A stretch of 64,000 bases of DNA from Parus major (lineage: Eukaryota > Chordata > Aves > Passeriformes > Paridae): the NCBI RefSeq assembly GCF_001522545.3, contig NC_031769.1, positions 3,429,369-3,493,368 of the forward strand, read 5' to 3'. Numbering within the stretch: position 1 is the first letter of the stretch; each line of letters opens with the position of its first letter. The position numbers and the translations under genes were made by a program. The notes beneath the pieces were generated by a model. The model searched no databases. It had not been told where the DNA came from and saw nothing but the letters and a program-made list of their open reading frames with translations. This document shows positions 58,001 to 63,965 of this stretch, one piece after another.

Positions 58001-60076
58001 ATTCATGCAGGGAACTGGAAGATGGCAGCTAGAGAATGTCAAAGAGCTCCAAGGAAGCACAACACAAAAAGGGAACCTGTCACGGTCATTTCTGACTCTC
58101 ATTTTAGCTAAATATTATAAATATTTAGCTAAATATTTCCACAGTGGAAACTGTGCTAGAATGCACCTTTTTCTACACTGGGAGAGGATTTTTGAAGTGG
58201 CATTTGTAGCCTTACATGAAGATAGCAAAAGCACTGTGGTGCCTTAAGTCATGAGTGAACCGTTTATGTTGCATTTCCAAGGATAATAAACACCAGAAGC
58301 GCAATTTTCATCTGCTGCAAATAAAGCTGCAAATGGAAATGGGCATGCAAGGAATCTTCCACATTGTGCCTGCATGAATTCCCTCACCTTGTTCTGTTTG
58401 TACAAGGAGTGCAGGTGCAGGACATTCCGCAGCTCACTCCTGTTATTGATGCTGAGCTCAGAGCGGGGAAGCTCCCGGTCCATGGTGGTGATGGTTTTCT
58501 TCAAACCCTGGGAAGGAAAAGTGTCAGATCCTGCTTTTTCTCTCAGTTTCATTGTGTGTGAGGTGAAATCTGTGGATGGCAGCAGTTTGTAAGCAGGTGA
58601 CCCCCAGAACTGTGTGCTGTAATGGTAGTCCTGAATTACAGCAGCCCATGGATGTGGAAATAATTAAGGGTGGCTACGTGAGATGGGAATTGCTGGACAG
58701 AGAAAAACAAAAACCTCTGCAGGTGACTTCAGCTGCTGAACAGCCTCCTAAGACTGATGGGTCTGCATAAAAGGCCCTGAGCTGAAGTCATTCCAGCCAG
58801 CCTCAGGCTGGAAATCATTCAGATCTCCACAGCATCAGCTGGTTTGGGGTCTTCAAACTCTGACTTTCAGTCTGTGCTCAGCACCCACGGGCACCTCAGA
58901 GACAAAATCTGAGGGCATCACTTTCTGGGGGAGAAACTGATTTACTGTGAGCTGGATCCCAGACTCATTTAAGTGGTACAACACAAGGCTGCTATTTGGG
59001 GAGAGAAAGCCCTGATTCCTTCTGTGGAAAGTTATTGTCACAACAAAGGATTTATTTTTCTGCTGACAGTGTCTGGCTCAGATTTATGAAATTAAGGGCA
59101 AGTTGTGGTAAATAAAGGATCATTATCCCTGCAGGCTCTGATGTGTATGAAAGATCTGGGGGAAGCAGAAGCACAAAGGATTATCAGCGCCCCTTTCTTT
59201 TGAAAATGTGAATTTGGAGACTGGATGTAAAACATGAGGCTGAGGTTTGTGTAACAATTAATGAGACAGCAGCTGTTTATTTTCTGATATAAGACAACTT
59301 GTTCCTGACCCAGGGGGTCCCAAATCAGCACTATTTCCTAAGGATTGAACATAATACAAAATAATAGGGGCTCCTACATGGAAATGTCAAGGTGGCTTCC
59401 AGTCTGCTCAATCCCACACTCTCTGAATCCCCTGTGTAATCCAAAATTCGCTTTATAGTATTAAATTTGTGACAGGTACAATAACTTCTTTCCTCCCCTT
59501 ATCTTAATTCTCTTCTCCCCCCACCAAAAAATGGGGTTTCTGCTGAGTTATTGCTGAAGACTGGGGGAGGAGGAATGCATGTTATCAGTTTCTCTGAAAC
59601 TGTTGCATTTTACCTTCATAAAAATAAAAAATTAAAAAATTAGGCTTTGTATGTCCCTGGCAACAGAAGGACAATAGCAAAACAGGCAATTCATGGAGGA
59701 AAAAAAAAGAAAAAAATTAATAAAAAAACCAAAAACAAAACTGCAGACAACAGGAAACCAAACTGAAAGCGCGTTTCTTGATTTAATTCCCAGTCTCGCA
59801 GGCTGTGTGGGTAAGGATGGGTTTCTCCTGAGCAGGAGGAGGAAGCAGCTCGATGGCCCGGAATAAAAGGGCACTGTGGGAGATGTAGTGCAGCTGCTCA
59901 CCCTGGAAACCCCCAGCCTTCACATCCAGCTGATCTGGGGCTGGATAAATCCCCCAGCATCCCGCAATGTCCCCAGGGCCACCCCCACCGGGTGAAAACG
60001 CACCCAAGTTTACCTTTCTACTGAGAAACTCTCTCACCAGTGAAGCGGCCACTTCTTCCACGAAGGCGTTGTCCAT
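3891..60076 (-). CDS. MINDY4: MINDY4 (FAM188B) lysine-48 deubiquitinase, 16 of about 17 coding exons
   Basis: The spliced product cleaves K48-linked polyubiquitin and belongs to the MINDY cysteine-protease family (MINDY-3/4 catalytic domain). CDS segments, 5' to 3' on the minus strand: 60014-60076, 58388-58507, 57652-57851, 54810-55068, 53377-53795, 41182-41240, 40340-40449, 39250-39366, 36565-36653, 32965-33066, 31889-31952, 30835-30900, 30461-30528, 15361-15424, 13163-13324, 3891-4071. They total 2143 nt (714 codons plus 1 base) with no stop, consistent phases and GT-AG borders throughout. Visible landmarks are the N-terminal [16 protein letters not shown], a low-complexity Ser/Lys/Glu-rich middle (about residues 85-350), [14 protein letters not shown] (Gln447, Cys453), [12 protein letters not shown], and SESHFSVLF (His674) followed by [12 protein letters not shown]. 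Identification rests on recalled similarity to mammalian MINDY4 of about 757 residues. The last exon, with the stop codon, is not in the window. Confidence 0.97.
5280..5310 (+). repeat. Two-copy 15-bp direct repeat
   Basis: The unit tttttatacaacag occurs twice in immediate succession, with a period of about 15 bp. It looks like a recent replication-slippage duplication. Confidence 0.8.
5972..6415 (-). mobile_element. CR1 LINE 3' fragment, reverse orientation
   Basis: Begins with a degenerate tagaatcaccgagtcattca, then ttggaaaagacctccagga, then a stretch containing ctccctgggcagcccattcc and agtgaagaaattcctgctg. It continues into a CR1 segment with ctgagcctccttttctcc. About 440 bp remain. It lies in the middle of intron 15. 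Confidence 0.85.
13163..13324 (-). CDS. MINDY4: MINDY4 exon 15 (residues 601-654)
   Basis: Fifty-four codons, phase 0 at both ends, beginning [20 protein letters not shown] and ending [12 protein letters not shown]. It includes [15 protein letters not shown] and SRSDIG. The acceptor is ccaaacag and the donor is CAG|gtatca. It is nearly identical in pattern to the mammalian protein and lies in the ubiquitin-binding part of the catalytic domain. Confidence 0.98.
13518..13760 (-). mobile_element. Internally deleted CR1 LINE with reverse-transcriptase remnant
   Basis: The left part (about 13530-13665) is a reverse-oriented CR1 3' region (tggaagggacccacaaggg, then aagtccagctcctggccctg). The right part, read on the minus strand, encodes [18 protein letters not shown], which matches the reverse-transcriptase block of CR1 ORF2 (family pattern DFSKAFD.V.H). 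The two are normally well separated, so this copy has lost most of the sequence between them. It is non-functional. Confidence 0.8.
14970..15283 (+). mobile_element. CR1 LINE 3' end, forward orientation, fairly young
   Basis: This shows a full set of CR1 3' marks: agagctggagagggactttc, a stretch containing tgtgagggtggtgaggccct, ggagacgttcaagaacaggc, aaggtcccttccaacccaaa, then the 8-bp tail attctgtg/attccatg/actctgtg. It is 5'-truncated, antisense to MINDY4, and ends 78 bp from the donor of exon 14. Confidence 0.92.
15361..15424 (-). CDS. MINDY4: MINDY4 exon 14 (residues 579-600)
   Basis: The exon encodes [20 protein letters not shown] plus Q after its first base completes Leu579. The DFD...LIG.HGYCTQ motif is strongly conserved. 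The acceptor is gtttccag and the donor is CAG|gtgagt. A CR1 element in opposite orientation begins only 78 bp past the donor. Confidence 0.97.
15739..15915 (-). mobile_element. CR1 LINE fragment, reverse orientation
   Basis: Starts with a degenerate 8-bp CR1 tail (gatagaatgacagaatgg), then gaggttggaagggacctctg, and continues to cctgggcaacacattccag. This is the usual reverse-oriented CR1 end. Confidence 0.75.
16734..17131. repeat. 137-bp minisatellite, three copies
   Basis: Units begin at 16734, 16871 and 17008, a period of exactly 137 bp. Each carries cagccctaaaaatatttaaa or a close variant (the first has tagccctaaa, the third a changed ...agtattttaaat) and then gtcatagtcgtggaa. The third copy lacks about 13 bp (the gccaaaatcag segment), giving 124 bp. 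Copies 2 and 3 are more alike in their first half than either is to copy 1, suggesting stepwise duplication. Confidence 0.92.
17215..17670. promoter_or_regulatory. Isolated intronic CpG-rich patch
   Basis: CpG density rises sharply compared with the surrounding AT-rich intron. Clusters include ctcgccagcgccgcgggc near 17397, gtcagtcggggacgagg near 17430, and ggcgcgcggccgcgggg near 17595 (with a NotI site). There is no CR1 here and no convincing coding frame. It could be an orphan CpG island acting as an internal promoter or enhancer, or the remains of a GC-rich repeat. Confidence 0.5.
21270..21500 (+). mobile_element. Ancient CR1-type LINE 3' region, forward orientation
   Basis: The segment from about 21335 contains gcagtggggagctcattgcc, then gtggaggccaaaaggattaa and catcaagggctaataaaatc. 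This matches the layout of an older CR1 subfamily 3' UTR. It is strongly diverged. Confidence 0.6.
28064..28100. repeat. (AATAT)n microsatellite abutting gap 1
   Basis: Pentanucleotide taata/atata units run directly into the N block. Confidence 0.95.
28101..28242. other. Assembly gap 1 (142 N)
   Basis: Unknown bases. The left flank is an AT pentamer microsatellite and the right flank is the 3' end of a CR1, so the missing sequence is probably microsatellite growing from the CR1 tail. Confidence 0.99.
28243..28405 (-). mobile_element. CR1 LINE 3' end, reverse orientation
   Basis: It starts at the gap with agagtcctggaatggtttgg, then gggaccttaaagctcgtcca, and continues through ccaagccctgtccagcctgg to tccacaacctctctggg. 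It is 5'-truncated after about 160 bp. Confidence 0.92.
30461..30528 (-). CDS. MINDY4: MINDY4 exon 13 (residues 557-578 and part of 579)
   Basis: The exon encodes [20 protein letters not shown] followed by IN and CT. The acceptor is ctttttcag and the donor is CT|gtgagt, phase 2. The [14 protein letters not shown] motif is a core strand-helix element of the MINDY-3/4 fold. It is followed by a 15-kb intron. Confidence 0.97.
30561..30585 (+). repeat. (GTTT)n microsatellite
   Basis: About six units of tttg, with a related imperfect stretch near 30600-30620. It lies just upstream of the exon 13 acceptor on the gene strand. Confidence 0.95.
30835..30900 (-). CDS. MINDY4: MINDY4 exon 12 (residues 535-556)
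   Basis: Twenty-two codons, phase 0 at both ends, starting [20 protein letters not shown] and ending HQ. The acceptor is ttcccag and the donor is CAG|gtactg. It aligns without gaps to the helical YEDL..FLQQ.IHQ segment of MINDY4. Confidence 0.96.
31889..31952 (-). CDS. MINDY4: MINDY4 exon 11 (residues 513-534)
   Basis: A 64-nt exon. Its first base completes Leu513 and it reads [20 protein letters not shown] plus T. The [15 protein letters not shown] pattern is conserved. The acceptor is cccttcag and the donor is ACT|gtaagg, phase 0. A nearby downstream AG would give a shorter start, but the chosen one preserves both phase and family length. Confidence 0.94.
32053..32114 (+). repeat. (TTA)n microsatellite with TAC interruptions
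   Basis: A run of att/act trinucleotides about 60 bp long. The regular interruptions by act suggest an older, stabilised array. It lies within intron 10. Confidence 0.95.
32965..33066 (-). CDS. MINDY4: MINDY4 exon 10 (residues 479-512 and part of 513)
   Basis: The exon encodes [20 protein letters not shown] followed by [14 protein letters not shown]. The [19 protein letters not shown] block is highly conserved in MINDY-3/4. The acceptor is gactgcag and the donor is CT|gtgagt, phase 2. The exon has a relatively high CpG content, as is common in bird coding exons. Confidence 0.97.
33720..33771 (+). repeat. Two-copy 29-bp direct repeat
   Basis: ggttataaataaatgt followed by caaat or aaaat occurs at 33720 and again at 33749. 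Confidence 0.8.
36565..36653 (-). CDS. MINDY4: MINDY4 exon 9, catalytic Cys453 (residues 450-478 and part of 479)
   Basis: This exon carries the nucleophile: [20 protein letters not shown], with Cys453 as its fourth residue. It follows a ccccccag acceptor and ends phase 2 at CCC G|gtaagg. An intact GGPCG motif indicates that the enzyme is probably catalytically competent. Confidence 0.98.
36654..39249. other. Intron 8 of MINDY4
   Basis: About 2.6 kb. It includes an AT-rich simple stretch (37204-37312) and a relatively GC-rich block at 38260-38835 with open frames on both strands, but no domain or splice evidence for an extra exon. Confidence 0.75.
37204..37312. repeat. AT-rich simple repeat (AATA/TATAA)
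   Basis: Irregular array of aataaa and tataaat units, about 110 bp. Confidence 0.85.
39250..39366 (-). CDS. MINDY4: MINDY4 exon 8, includes oxyanion-type Gln447 (residues 411-449)
   Basis: Exactly 39 codons, phase 0 at both ends. It starts [19 protein letters not shown] and ends LKYGIVQKK before AAG|gtaatg. The LLFGS..CCF.EEW motif is diagnostic for MINDY-3/4. Gln447 lies six residues before the catalytic Cys, as in the QxxxxPC signature of MINDY enzymes, where this Gln is thought to support the oxyanion hole. Confidence 0.97.
40340..40449 (-). CDS. MINDY4: MINDY4 exon 7, start of catalytic region (residues 374-410)
   Basis: A 110-nt exon. The first two bases complete Ile374. It then encodes [20 protein letters not shown] and ends with [14 protein letters not shown] before AAA|gtaaga. 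The [10 protein letters not shown] block corresponds to the conserved beginning of the MINDY-3/4 catalytic domain. An AT microsatellite lies about 130 bp upstream of its acceptor. Confidence 0.94.
40583..40975. repeat. Compound AT microsatellite plus 10-bp purine repeat in intron 6
   Basis: About 340 bp of interrupted (AT)n, including a block of agatata 7-mers near 40735-40790. It is followed at about 40923-40975 by several gaaaagataa-type 10-mers. The long AT part could form cruciform or slipped structures. It starts about 130 bp upstream (gene strand) of the exon 7 acceptor. Confidence 0.95.
41182..41240 (-). CDS. MINDY4: MINDY4 exon 6 (residues 354-374)
   Basis: A small 59-nt exon. The first base completes Arg354. 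The exon then reads [19 protein letters not shown] and leaves one base (phase 1) before a strong A|gtaagt donor. The acceptor is catgtag. It was found by requiring phase continuity between exons 5 and 7, and its length matches the corresponding stretch of mammalian MINDY4, although sequence similarity is low. Confidence 0.85.
41946..41978 (+). repeat. Poly-C followed by poly-A tract
   Basis: Eighteen C followed directly by fifteen A. On the gene strand this is T15 then G18, able to form a G-quadruplex. Length is likely uncertain because such runs sequence poorly. Confidence 0.95.
42519..42560 (+). repeat. Two-copy 22-bp tandem repeat
   Basis: tgtttcctaacatgaatttc occurs at 42519 and 42541, a perfect 20-bp match with period 22. 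Confidence 0.9.
42784..42899 (+). mobile_element. CR1 LINE 3' end, forward orientation
   Basis: Carries gggcttggagcaagcaggtc, ggtgtccctgcccatggcag, gatgatctttaagggc and a short 8-bp-type tail (ggattctgggattctgac). Only about 115 bp remain. Confidence 0.85.
45155..45215 (-). mobile_element. Short CR1 3' remnant, reverse orientation
   Basis: agagtcatggaatagtttga followed by gctggaagacacctcaatga matches a degraded reverse CR1 end. Confidence 0.6.
45430..45640. other. CpG-containing segment of unknown origin, possibly an LTR
   Basis: Unlike its surroundings, this stretch holds several CpGs (ttccgg, ttacgc, acgatcgtt, gggcgag, acgggtgagcgcg) and an internal direct repeat gagtcaaatcca (near 45557 and 45607). 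It adjoins the tandem duplication. A decayed retroviral LTR is possible, but I see no clear TG...CA ends, primer-binding site or coding region. Confidence 0.3.
45687..45982. repeat. Tandem duplication, two copies of about 150 bp
   Basis: Copy 1 is 45687-45838 and copy 2 is 45839-45982. Both end with aattcactcctgggctgctc plus cag and contain agatcccagaca followed by aggtggaaggaaatgtgcc. They differ by several substitutions and a deletion of 8 bp or so, so the duplication is not recent. Confidence 0.92.
47575..47828 (+). mobile_element. Old CR1-type LINE 3' end, forward orientation
   Basis: The features agtggaatgtattaccaggg, the gaatggaccaga stretch and the end aaaagttcttttccatccgt plus aatttctaggattctatga match an older CR1 subfamily tail. 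Confidence 0.6.
49570..49640 (-). mobile_element. Possible CR1 remnant
   Basis: aatcacaggatggtttagag followed by ctcacctggcccaacccc resembles a reverse CR1 end with a small internal deletion. Short and uncertain. Confidence 0.4.
50405..50522 (+). mobile_element. CR1 LINE 3' end, forward orientation
   Basis: gggctgggtcaccttgccta, ttggaccaggtgatccttga, ggtcccttccaacctggtct and a final gggattgtgtga tail are typical of CR1. Confidence 0.8.
51722..52640 (-). mobile_element. Long CR1 LINE fragment, reverse orientation, with an internal insertion
   Basis: This is the longest CR1 copy in the window. It starts with ttcttaggttggagaagact and passes through ctgtccccaagtgtcacatc, a stretch containing ggtgactccaccacctcctc, cctgagcctcctttctgcca and ctctccagcccctcaatgtc. 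It then enters CR1 coding-proximal sequence near 52300-52640. About 69 bp not belonging to CR1 interrupt it around 51925-51985. The 3' boundary is approximate. Confidence 0.85.
53030..53230. repeat. AT-rich imperfect tandem repeat
   Basis: Repeated attattggaattaattaagt units (period about 24 bp) followed by an A-rich tract. It lies just past the donor of exon 5 on the gene strand. Confidence 0.85.
53377..53795 (-). CDS. MINDY4: MINDY4 exon 5, disordered linker (residues 215-353 and part of 354)
   Basis: This is the longest exon, at 419 nt. It starts [20 protein letters not shown] after a tttccag acceptor and ends phase 2 at CAC AG|gtgaga. It is Ser/Glu/Lys-rich with no globular motif. The frame also contains an internal strong donor-like site at 53465 (AAA|gtgagt). 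I keep the longer form because only it joins exon 6 in frame, and it keeps the same residue spacing (29 residues after the LK dipeptide, by recalled alignment) as the mammalian protein. Confidence 0.9.
54810..55068 (-). CDS. MINDY4: MINDY4 exon 4 (residues 128-214)
   Basis: The first base completes an AGG codon left by exon 3. The exon then encodes 86 codons in one open frame, ending [17 protein letters not shown] before a GAG|gtgatt donor. The RGMM.GP.AS motif matches the mammalian protein. Most of the exon is Lys/Glu/His-rich linker. The acceptor is cctccag. Confidence 0.93.
55311..55575 (+). mobile_element. CR1 LINE 3' end, forward orientation
   Basis: tacattagatattgggaaga, ggagggtggggaggccctgg, gtgtccaaggccaggctgga, gatgtccctgccatggcagg and the tail cattctgtgattgtgtgatt form a complete CR1 3' end of about 265 bp. 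It lies some 240 bp upstream of the exon 4 acceptor on the gene strand, antisense to MINDY4. Confidence 0.92.
56632..56806 (+). mobile_element. CR1 LINE 3' end, forward orientation
   Basis: gaagaaattgttccctgtga, gggtggtgaggccctgag, atgttcaaggccaggttgga and tctttaaggtcccttccaac identify a truncated CR1 without its final 8-bp repeats. Confidence 0.9.
57652..57851 (-). CDS. MINDY4: MINDY4 exon 3 (residues 62-127 and part of 128)
   Basis: This 200-nt exon begins [20 protein letters not shown], a strongly conserved MINDY4 block, then becomes Ser/Ala/Pro-rich. It is preceded by a pyrimidine-rich ggccag acceptor and ends phase 2 at TCC AG|gtacag. The 3' half is poorly conserved and predicted disordered. 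Confidence 0.95.
57852..60013. other. Introns 1 and 2 of MINDY4
   Basis: Intron 2 is 536 bp and intron 1 is about 1.5 kb. No repeats larger than short A-rich runs (59620-59740) and no other feature are seen. Confidence 0.8.
58388..58507 (-). CDS. MINDY4: MINDY4 exon 2 (residues 22-61)
   Basis: Exactly 40 codons, phase 0 to phase 0, between a cccag acceptor and an AAG|gtgagg donor. It begins [20 protein letters not shown] and ends LHSLYKQNK. The conserved GLKKT...MD and NNR...LR.VLHL patterns match the family. Confidence 0.96.
60014..60076 (-). CDS. MINDY4: MINDY4 exon 1 (residues 1-21)
   Basis: The exon starts with ATG at 60076 inside the CpG island and reads [20 protein letters not shown] plus K. 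It ends phase 0 at an AAG|gtaaac donor. This start is chosen because the peptide matches the conserved N-terminus of MINDY4 from its first residue. With exon 2 it forms a short helical segment reminiscent of a LisH motif (inference). Confidence 0.96.
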
Positions 60077-60262
60077 GTTTTAGGCGCAGAAAGGCGGGTT
60101 TTGGGGGCGGGGGTGCTGCTGAGGCCTTGTCCCGGAGGCATCGCCGCTGCCCGCGGGGGCTCAGCGGGACCGGGCCCGCGGGGGCCGCGCCGGGGCTGCC
60201 GCGGCATCGGAAGCGGCGACTGCTCCTCCCCCTGGGAGGGACGGACGGAGGAACCGGACGGA
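60040..60262 (-). promoter_or_regulatory. MINDY4: CpG-island promoter and 5' UTR of MINDY4
   Basis: The stretch overlapping and upstream of the ATG is very GC- and CpG-rich, unlike its surroundings. It holds a GC box (Sp1-type) at 60103-60113 and several CGCGG and CCGCG blocks, with no TATA box at a useful distance. This fits a broadly expressed TATA-less promoter. The exact transcription start cannot be read from sequence. A bidirectional arrangement is possible, but no upstream gene is visible. Confidence 0.75.
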
Positions 60263-60465
60263 GATTTGGGATGGAGGGAAGTTGTAGGGAAGGGAAGGAA
60301 AAAAAATAAAACGCAAAACAAAATCAAAAAAAAAAAAACCTAAACCCAAAAAAAACCCCCCCCAAAAAAAAGCAACAAAAAAACCAAAATACAAAAAAAA
60401 AAAACCCCAACCAAATAAAAAAAAAATCGAAAAAAACTCCACAAAACTTAAAAATAATTGAAAAA
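60263..60465. repeat. A-rich, C-punctuated low-complexity tract upstream of the promoter
   Basis: About 170 bp of poly-A runs interrupted by aaacc and aacccc groups, directly upstream of the CpG island on the gene strand. It runs into an ATATT microsatellite. Confidence 0.9.
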
Positions 60466-60524
60466 AATATTAATATTATATTATATTATATTATATTATA
60501 TTATATTATATTATATTATTATAT
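60466..60524. repeat. (ATATT)n microsatellite abutting gap 2
   Basis: Regular ttata pentamers run directly into the N block. Confidence 0.95.
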
Positions 60525-60957
60525 NNNNNNNNNNNNNNNNNNNNNNNNNNNNNNNNNNNNNNNNNNNNNNNNNNNNNNNNNNNNNNNNNNNNNNNNNNNN
60601 NNNNNNNNNNNNNNNNNNNNNNNNNNNNNNNNNNNNNNNNNNNNNNNNNNNNNNNNNNNNNNNNNNNNNNNNNNNNNNNNNNNNNNNNNNNNNNNNNNNN
60701 NNNNNNNNNNNNNNNNNNNNNNNNNNNNNNNNNNNNNNNNNNNNNNNNNNNNNNNNNNNNNNNNNNNNNNNNNNNNNNNNNNNNNNNNNNNNNNNNNNNN
60801 NNNNNNNNNNNNNNNNNNNNNNNNNNNNNNNNNNNNNNNNNNNNNNNNNNNNNNNNNNNNNNNNNNNNNNNNNNNNNNNNNNNNNNNNNNNNNNNNNNNN
60901 NNNNNNNNNNNNNNNNNNNNNNNNNNNNNNNNNNNNNNNNNNNNNNNNNNNNNNNNN
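60525..60957. other. Assembly gap 2 (433 N)
   Basis: Unknown bases. The right flank (60958-61180) is irregular AT microsatellite, so the gap probably spans a long AT array starting about 260 bp upstream of the promoter CpG island. Confidence 0.99.
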
Positions 60958-61180
60958 TGTTATATGTACCACTGTATATATAGTACAAATATGGTATATA
61001 TAATATATTACCTTACATTATATTATAGAATATTATAGTATATAGTATATATATATAGTATATAGTATAATATATAGTATATTATAGTACATTATAGTAT
61101 ATTTATTATAATATAATAATTATATTAAAATAGTTTAAATAATAAAAGCAATAAAAATATTTAATTAAGGAATGTTTAGC
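60958..61180. repeat. AT-rich irregular microsatellite right of gap 2
   Basis: Runs of tatag, tata and attat units, probably the far end of the array lost in the gap. Confidence 0.9.
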
Positions 61181-63957
61181 TCTGAGATATCTAGCGGATT
61201 TATGATGATTCTCTCTTTATTTTTAAGAACTCTGCATAGTTACCTGCAGATGAATATTCCTGTGCTAAGGCAACTTTTAACCATGCACTGCCTTTACTAA
61301 AGAGGCTCTCTGAGTAAAACCATATAAAACAAACAAAAAAAAATAAATGCAAAAAACCAAAACCTAAAATCACAGCTGGTAGGTCAAGCTGAATCTCTCC
61401 ACCCTGGCAGTGTCTGGGGTGGGAGATTCATCAGCTGAGCCTCTCCTTTTAGTTTATACCTACCTTGGGCAGTAACACAACATGATCAAGACTGAGATTG
61501 TGGTGACACTGTTCAGCCTGGGGAGCTGATTAAAGTACCCTGTGCCCCTGGGTGTTGAGATTCCACAGCCTGGCCAACCTCTTCCAACATTTGGTGATTG
61601 TCCCTGTCTGTTTCAAATCTCCCCTGCTATATCTGCAGCCTGTTCTGTCTCCCCCCTTTAACCAAGCCTGGCTCTGTCTTTTGCTTCACCCACAATAAGT
61701 GCAATAGTTGTACCCAGCCTATAAAGCCTTTCCAAGTCTTGTGGTCCCCTGTTTTTACTGAATGATGCACTGACTCCATCCAAACCCCTCTGAAGAGCAG
61801 CTGATCAGAGTTTGAGGTATTATTGTGATTGTTGATTGATCTCACTGTAGGGTACCTGACTGGGCTTGCTGTGTCCTTTGCCCTCTAGAGTTCCCTAAAT
61901 AATTCCAGGTGTTTTGTTAAGCTCAATTACTTCTCTAAGTTTTGGAATACAGTAGGTATTCTGAGTTGTTTCATTTATCTCAGGGCTGTGGCTCACTACT
62001 CCTATAGCCCCCAGCCCTTCAAGCTGCATCCTTGCCCCTGGGAAAGAACTTCTGGAGGCCAGGTTGTGCAGATTGTCATCAGGACTGAGTCTTTTGCCAC
62101 ATTAAGCTGAGTCTGAGGTGTTCAGTTTTCTGCAGAGCTGCTGTGGTGAACCACAGGCTTTGTGTTAACCACCTGCATGACTTTTTGGAGATGAGATTCC
62201 CATTCTCTGAGATTCCCTTTCTCCAAGGCTTTCAGGATGATTTTTGGCTGCGTTGAGTAGCAGCATCTGCCGAGGTGGGATGCTCTTGAGGCACAGGGAT
62301 GCCTGTCCACCTCATCCCTGTGGTCCTAAGACTTGATTATTTTCCTTCATGTCAGTGACAGGCCCTCCAGTGCAGCAAGCCCAAATTGGCAGCACGATGA
62401 TCCTCAGACAAGAGACCAGCTTGAAATGGTTTTATTGAGAAAAAAAAAATCACTTTTTTCTTAACCCATCAGCTTCATCCCACCTGCTCCAGTTTCCCAT
62501 CTGCTGCAGAGGGATTCCTGAGGCACCTTTCCCACATATCCCTCATCTCTGCCTGAGCAAAGGGCTCCCTCCAGGGATGTGTCTCTCCTGTCTGTGCAGG
62601 TCTGATAATCAACAGGATTAACTGGGGCTGCCTTGTGGGTTTCTGGTTTTAACCAGTCCTGGAGCTCCCAAGTGTCCCTGTCCCAGCTCCAGGGTCCCTG
62701 TGGGTGGCACTCACAGCAGACTCATGGAGCTCAGCTCCTGTCACCCAGCTGCTGTAGGAACATTTGTCTGCTTCAGCATCACCAGCTACTGACCATCTGC
62801 AGTCTGAAAACTTTCTGCTGGTTAGGGGCTAAGGGAGGTGCTTCCAGTAATTTGACAATTCCAGCAATCCAGGAAATGGAAGGTCTGGAAAGACTCCTTC
62901 AAGTCTTCTTTGAGCATTGCAGTATCTGTAAATACCATTATTTTCCAGAGTGGGTAGTGTTCAATGGTGTAATAGCTCTGGCTTTTAAGAGGCACCTGTA
63001 GTTGGCTGACAACTTTTTGTTAGAGAATTTGGAGTACAACAAAGCCTGATACTAATGCAAAGTAATTAGAACAAAAGTAATTATGTATAGCGTGTATAAT
63101 TGTACACAGCTAGGTGTGTCCTGCAGTTTTTAGACTCCTTTGTTCTCTGGGCTTTGGAGAACATAATTGCACTTAAGCTTGATGTTTTATACTCTCTTTA
63201 AGGTGATCTTTATTTGTCTAGTTAATGTTGCTGTGGGTTTTTTTTGTAGAAATGCAGAACATTCCATTGTATGTAACAGCAGAAAGTGAAATGTATTTAA
63301 AAAAATTTATATGTAGAATCCAGCAACCTTTTGTGAACAAAAGGCATTTTTGTAAGTAATGGGGTTGGAGAGTGGCTGATTTGCACAGGAAAAGAAATTG
63401 GTTGGTATTTGTGGTGATGAATAAAAAAGTTGGTTGATCACCTTGTTGCCAAAACATTTTTTGGTCCACAGTTGTTTCTTTTTCTATTGCCTGTCCCTTT
63501 TTTCATCCCTTAGCTTGTTCAGAGGAGTCTGGGGGAAATGAGTTCAAAGCATGAGAAAGAAACAGATGAATCAAACCTCTGAATATCCACAGAGCCACAG
63601 AACAGAGAGTTTACACTTCCCTGGGACAGGAGTTGGAAATGGAGCTGGGTGAGGACACAGGGCAGACTGCGCTGACCTCGGGCACAAGGACAGCCCTGCT
63701 GCACACAGCCAGCCCCTTCTAACTCCTCACCTGCTTCCCAAAAATGTGTGGGATGTTTCCCATGCACAGATCATGGGGATGAGAGCCAAGGGGGGAATAA
63801 TTCCCCTCAGGTATTTTTCCTCACTTAACAGGCCATGCTCCTTTTTGATGCCAGGACACATCATGTGCTGACTATTAAGACCTCCACATCCTTTCCCACA
63901 GACTATTCCCAATCACCACTGTTCCCTTCAAGCACTCAGAAATCTGTTCTGGGAGCT
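61181..63957. other. Upstream flank without a recognisable gene
   Basis: Unique-looking, moderately GC sequence with short open frames on both strands, the longest on plus at 62633-63001 (122 codons). None shows a known domain. In mammals INMT lies upstream of MINDY4, but I find no INMT-like methyltransferase sequence. An AATAAA on the minus strand (62436-62431) might belong to a neighbour, but nothing upstream supports it. Confidence 0.5.
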
Positions 63958-63965
63958 ATTTATTT

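Noticed and set aside
60458..61003. Long open frames across gap 2
   Set aside because: They are created by the run of N and the stop-poor phase of the AT microsatellite.
62633..63001. 122-codon plus-strand open frame upstream of MINDY4
   Set aside because: No recognisable motif, no splice or promoter context, and Ser/Cys/His-rich composition of chance type.
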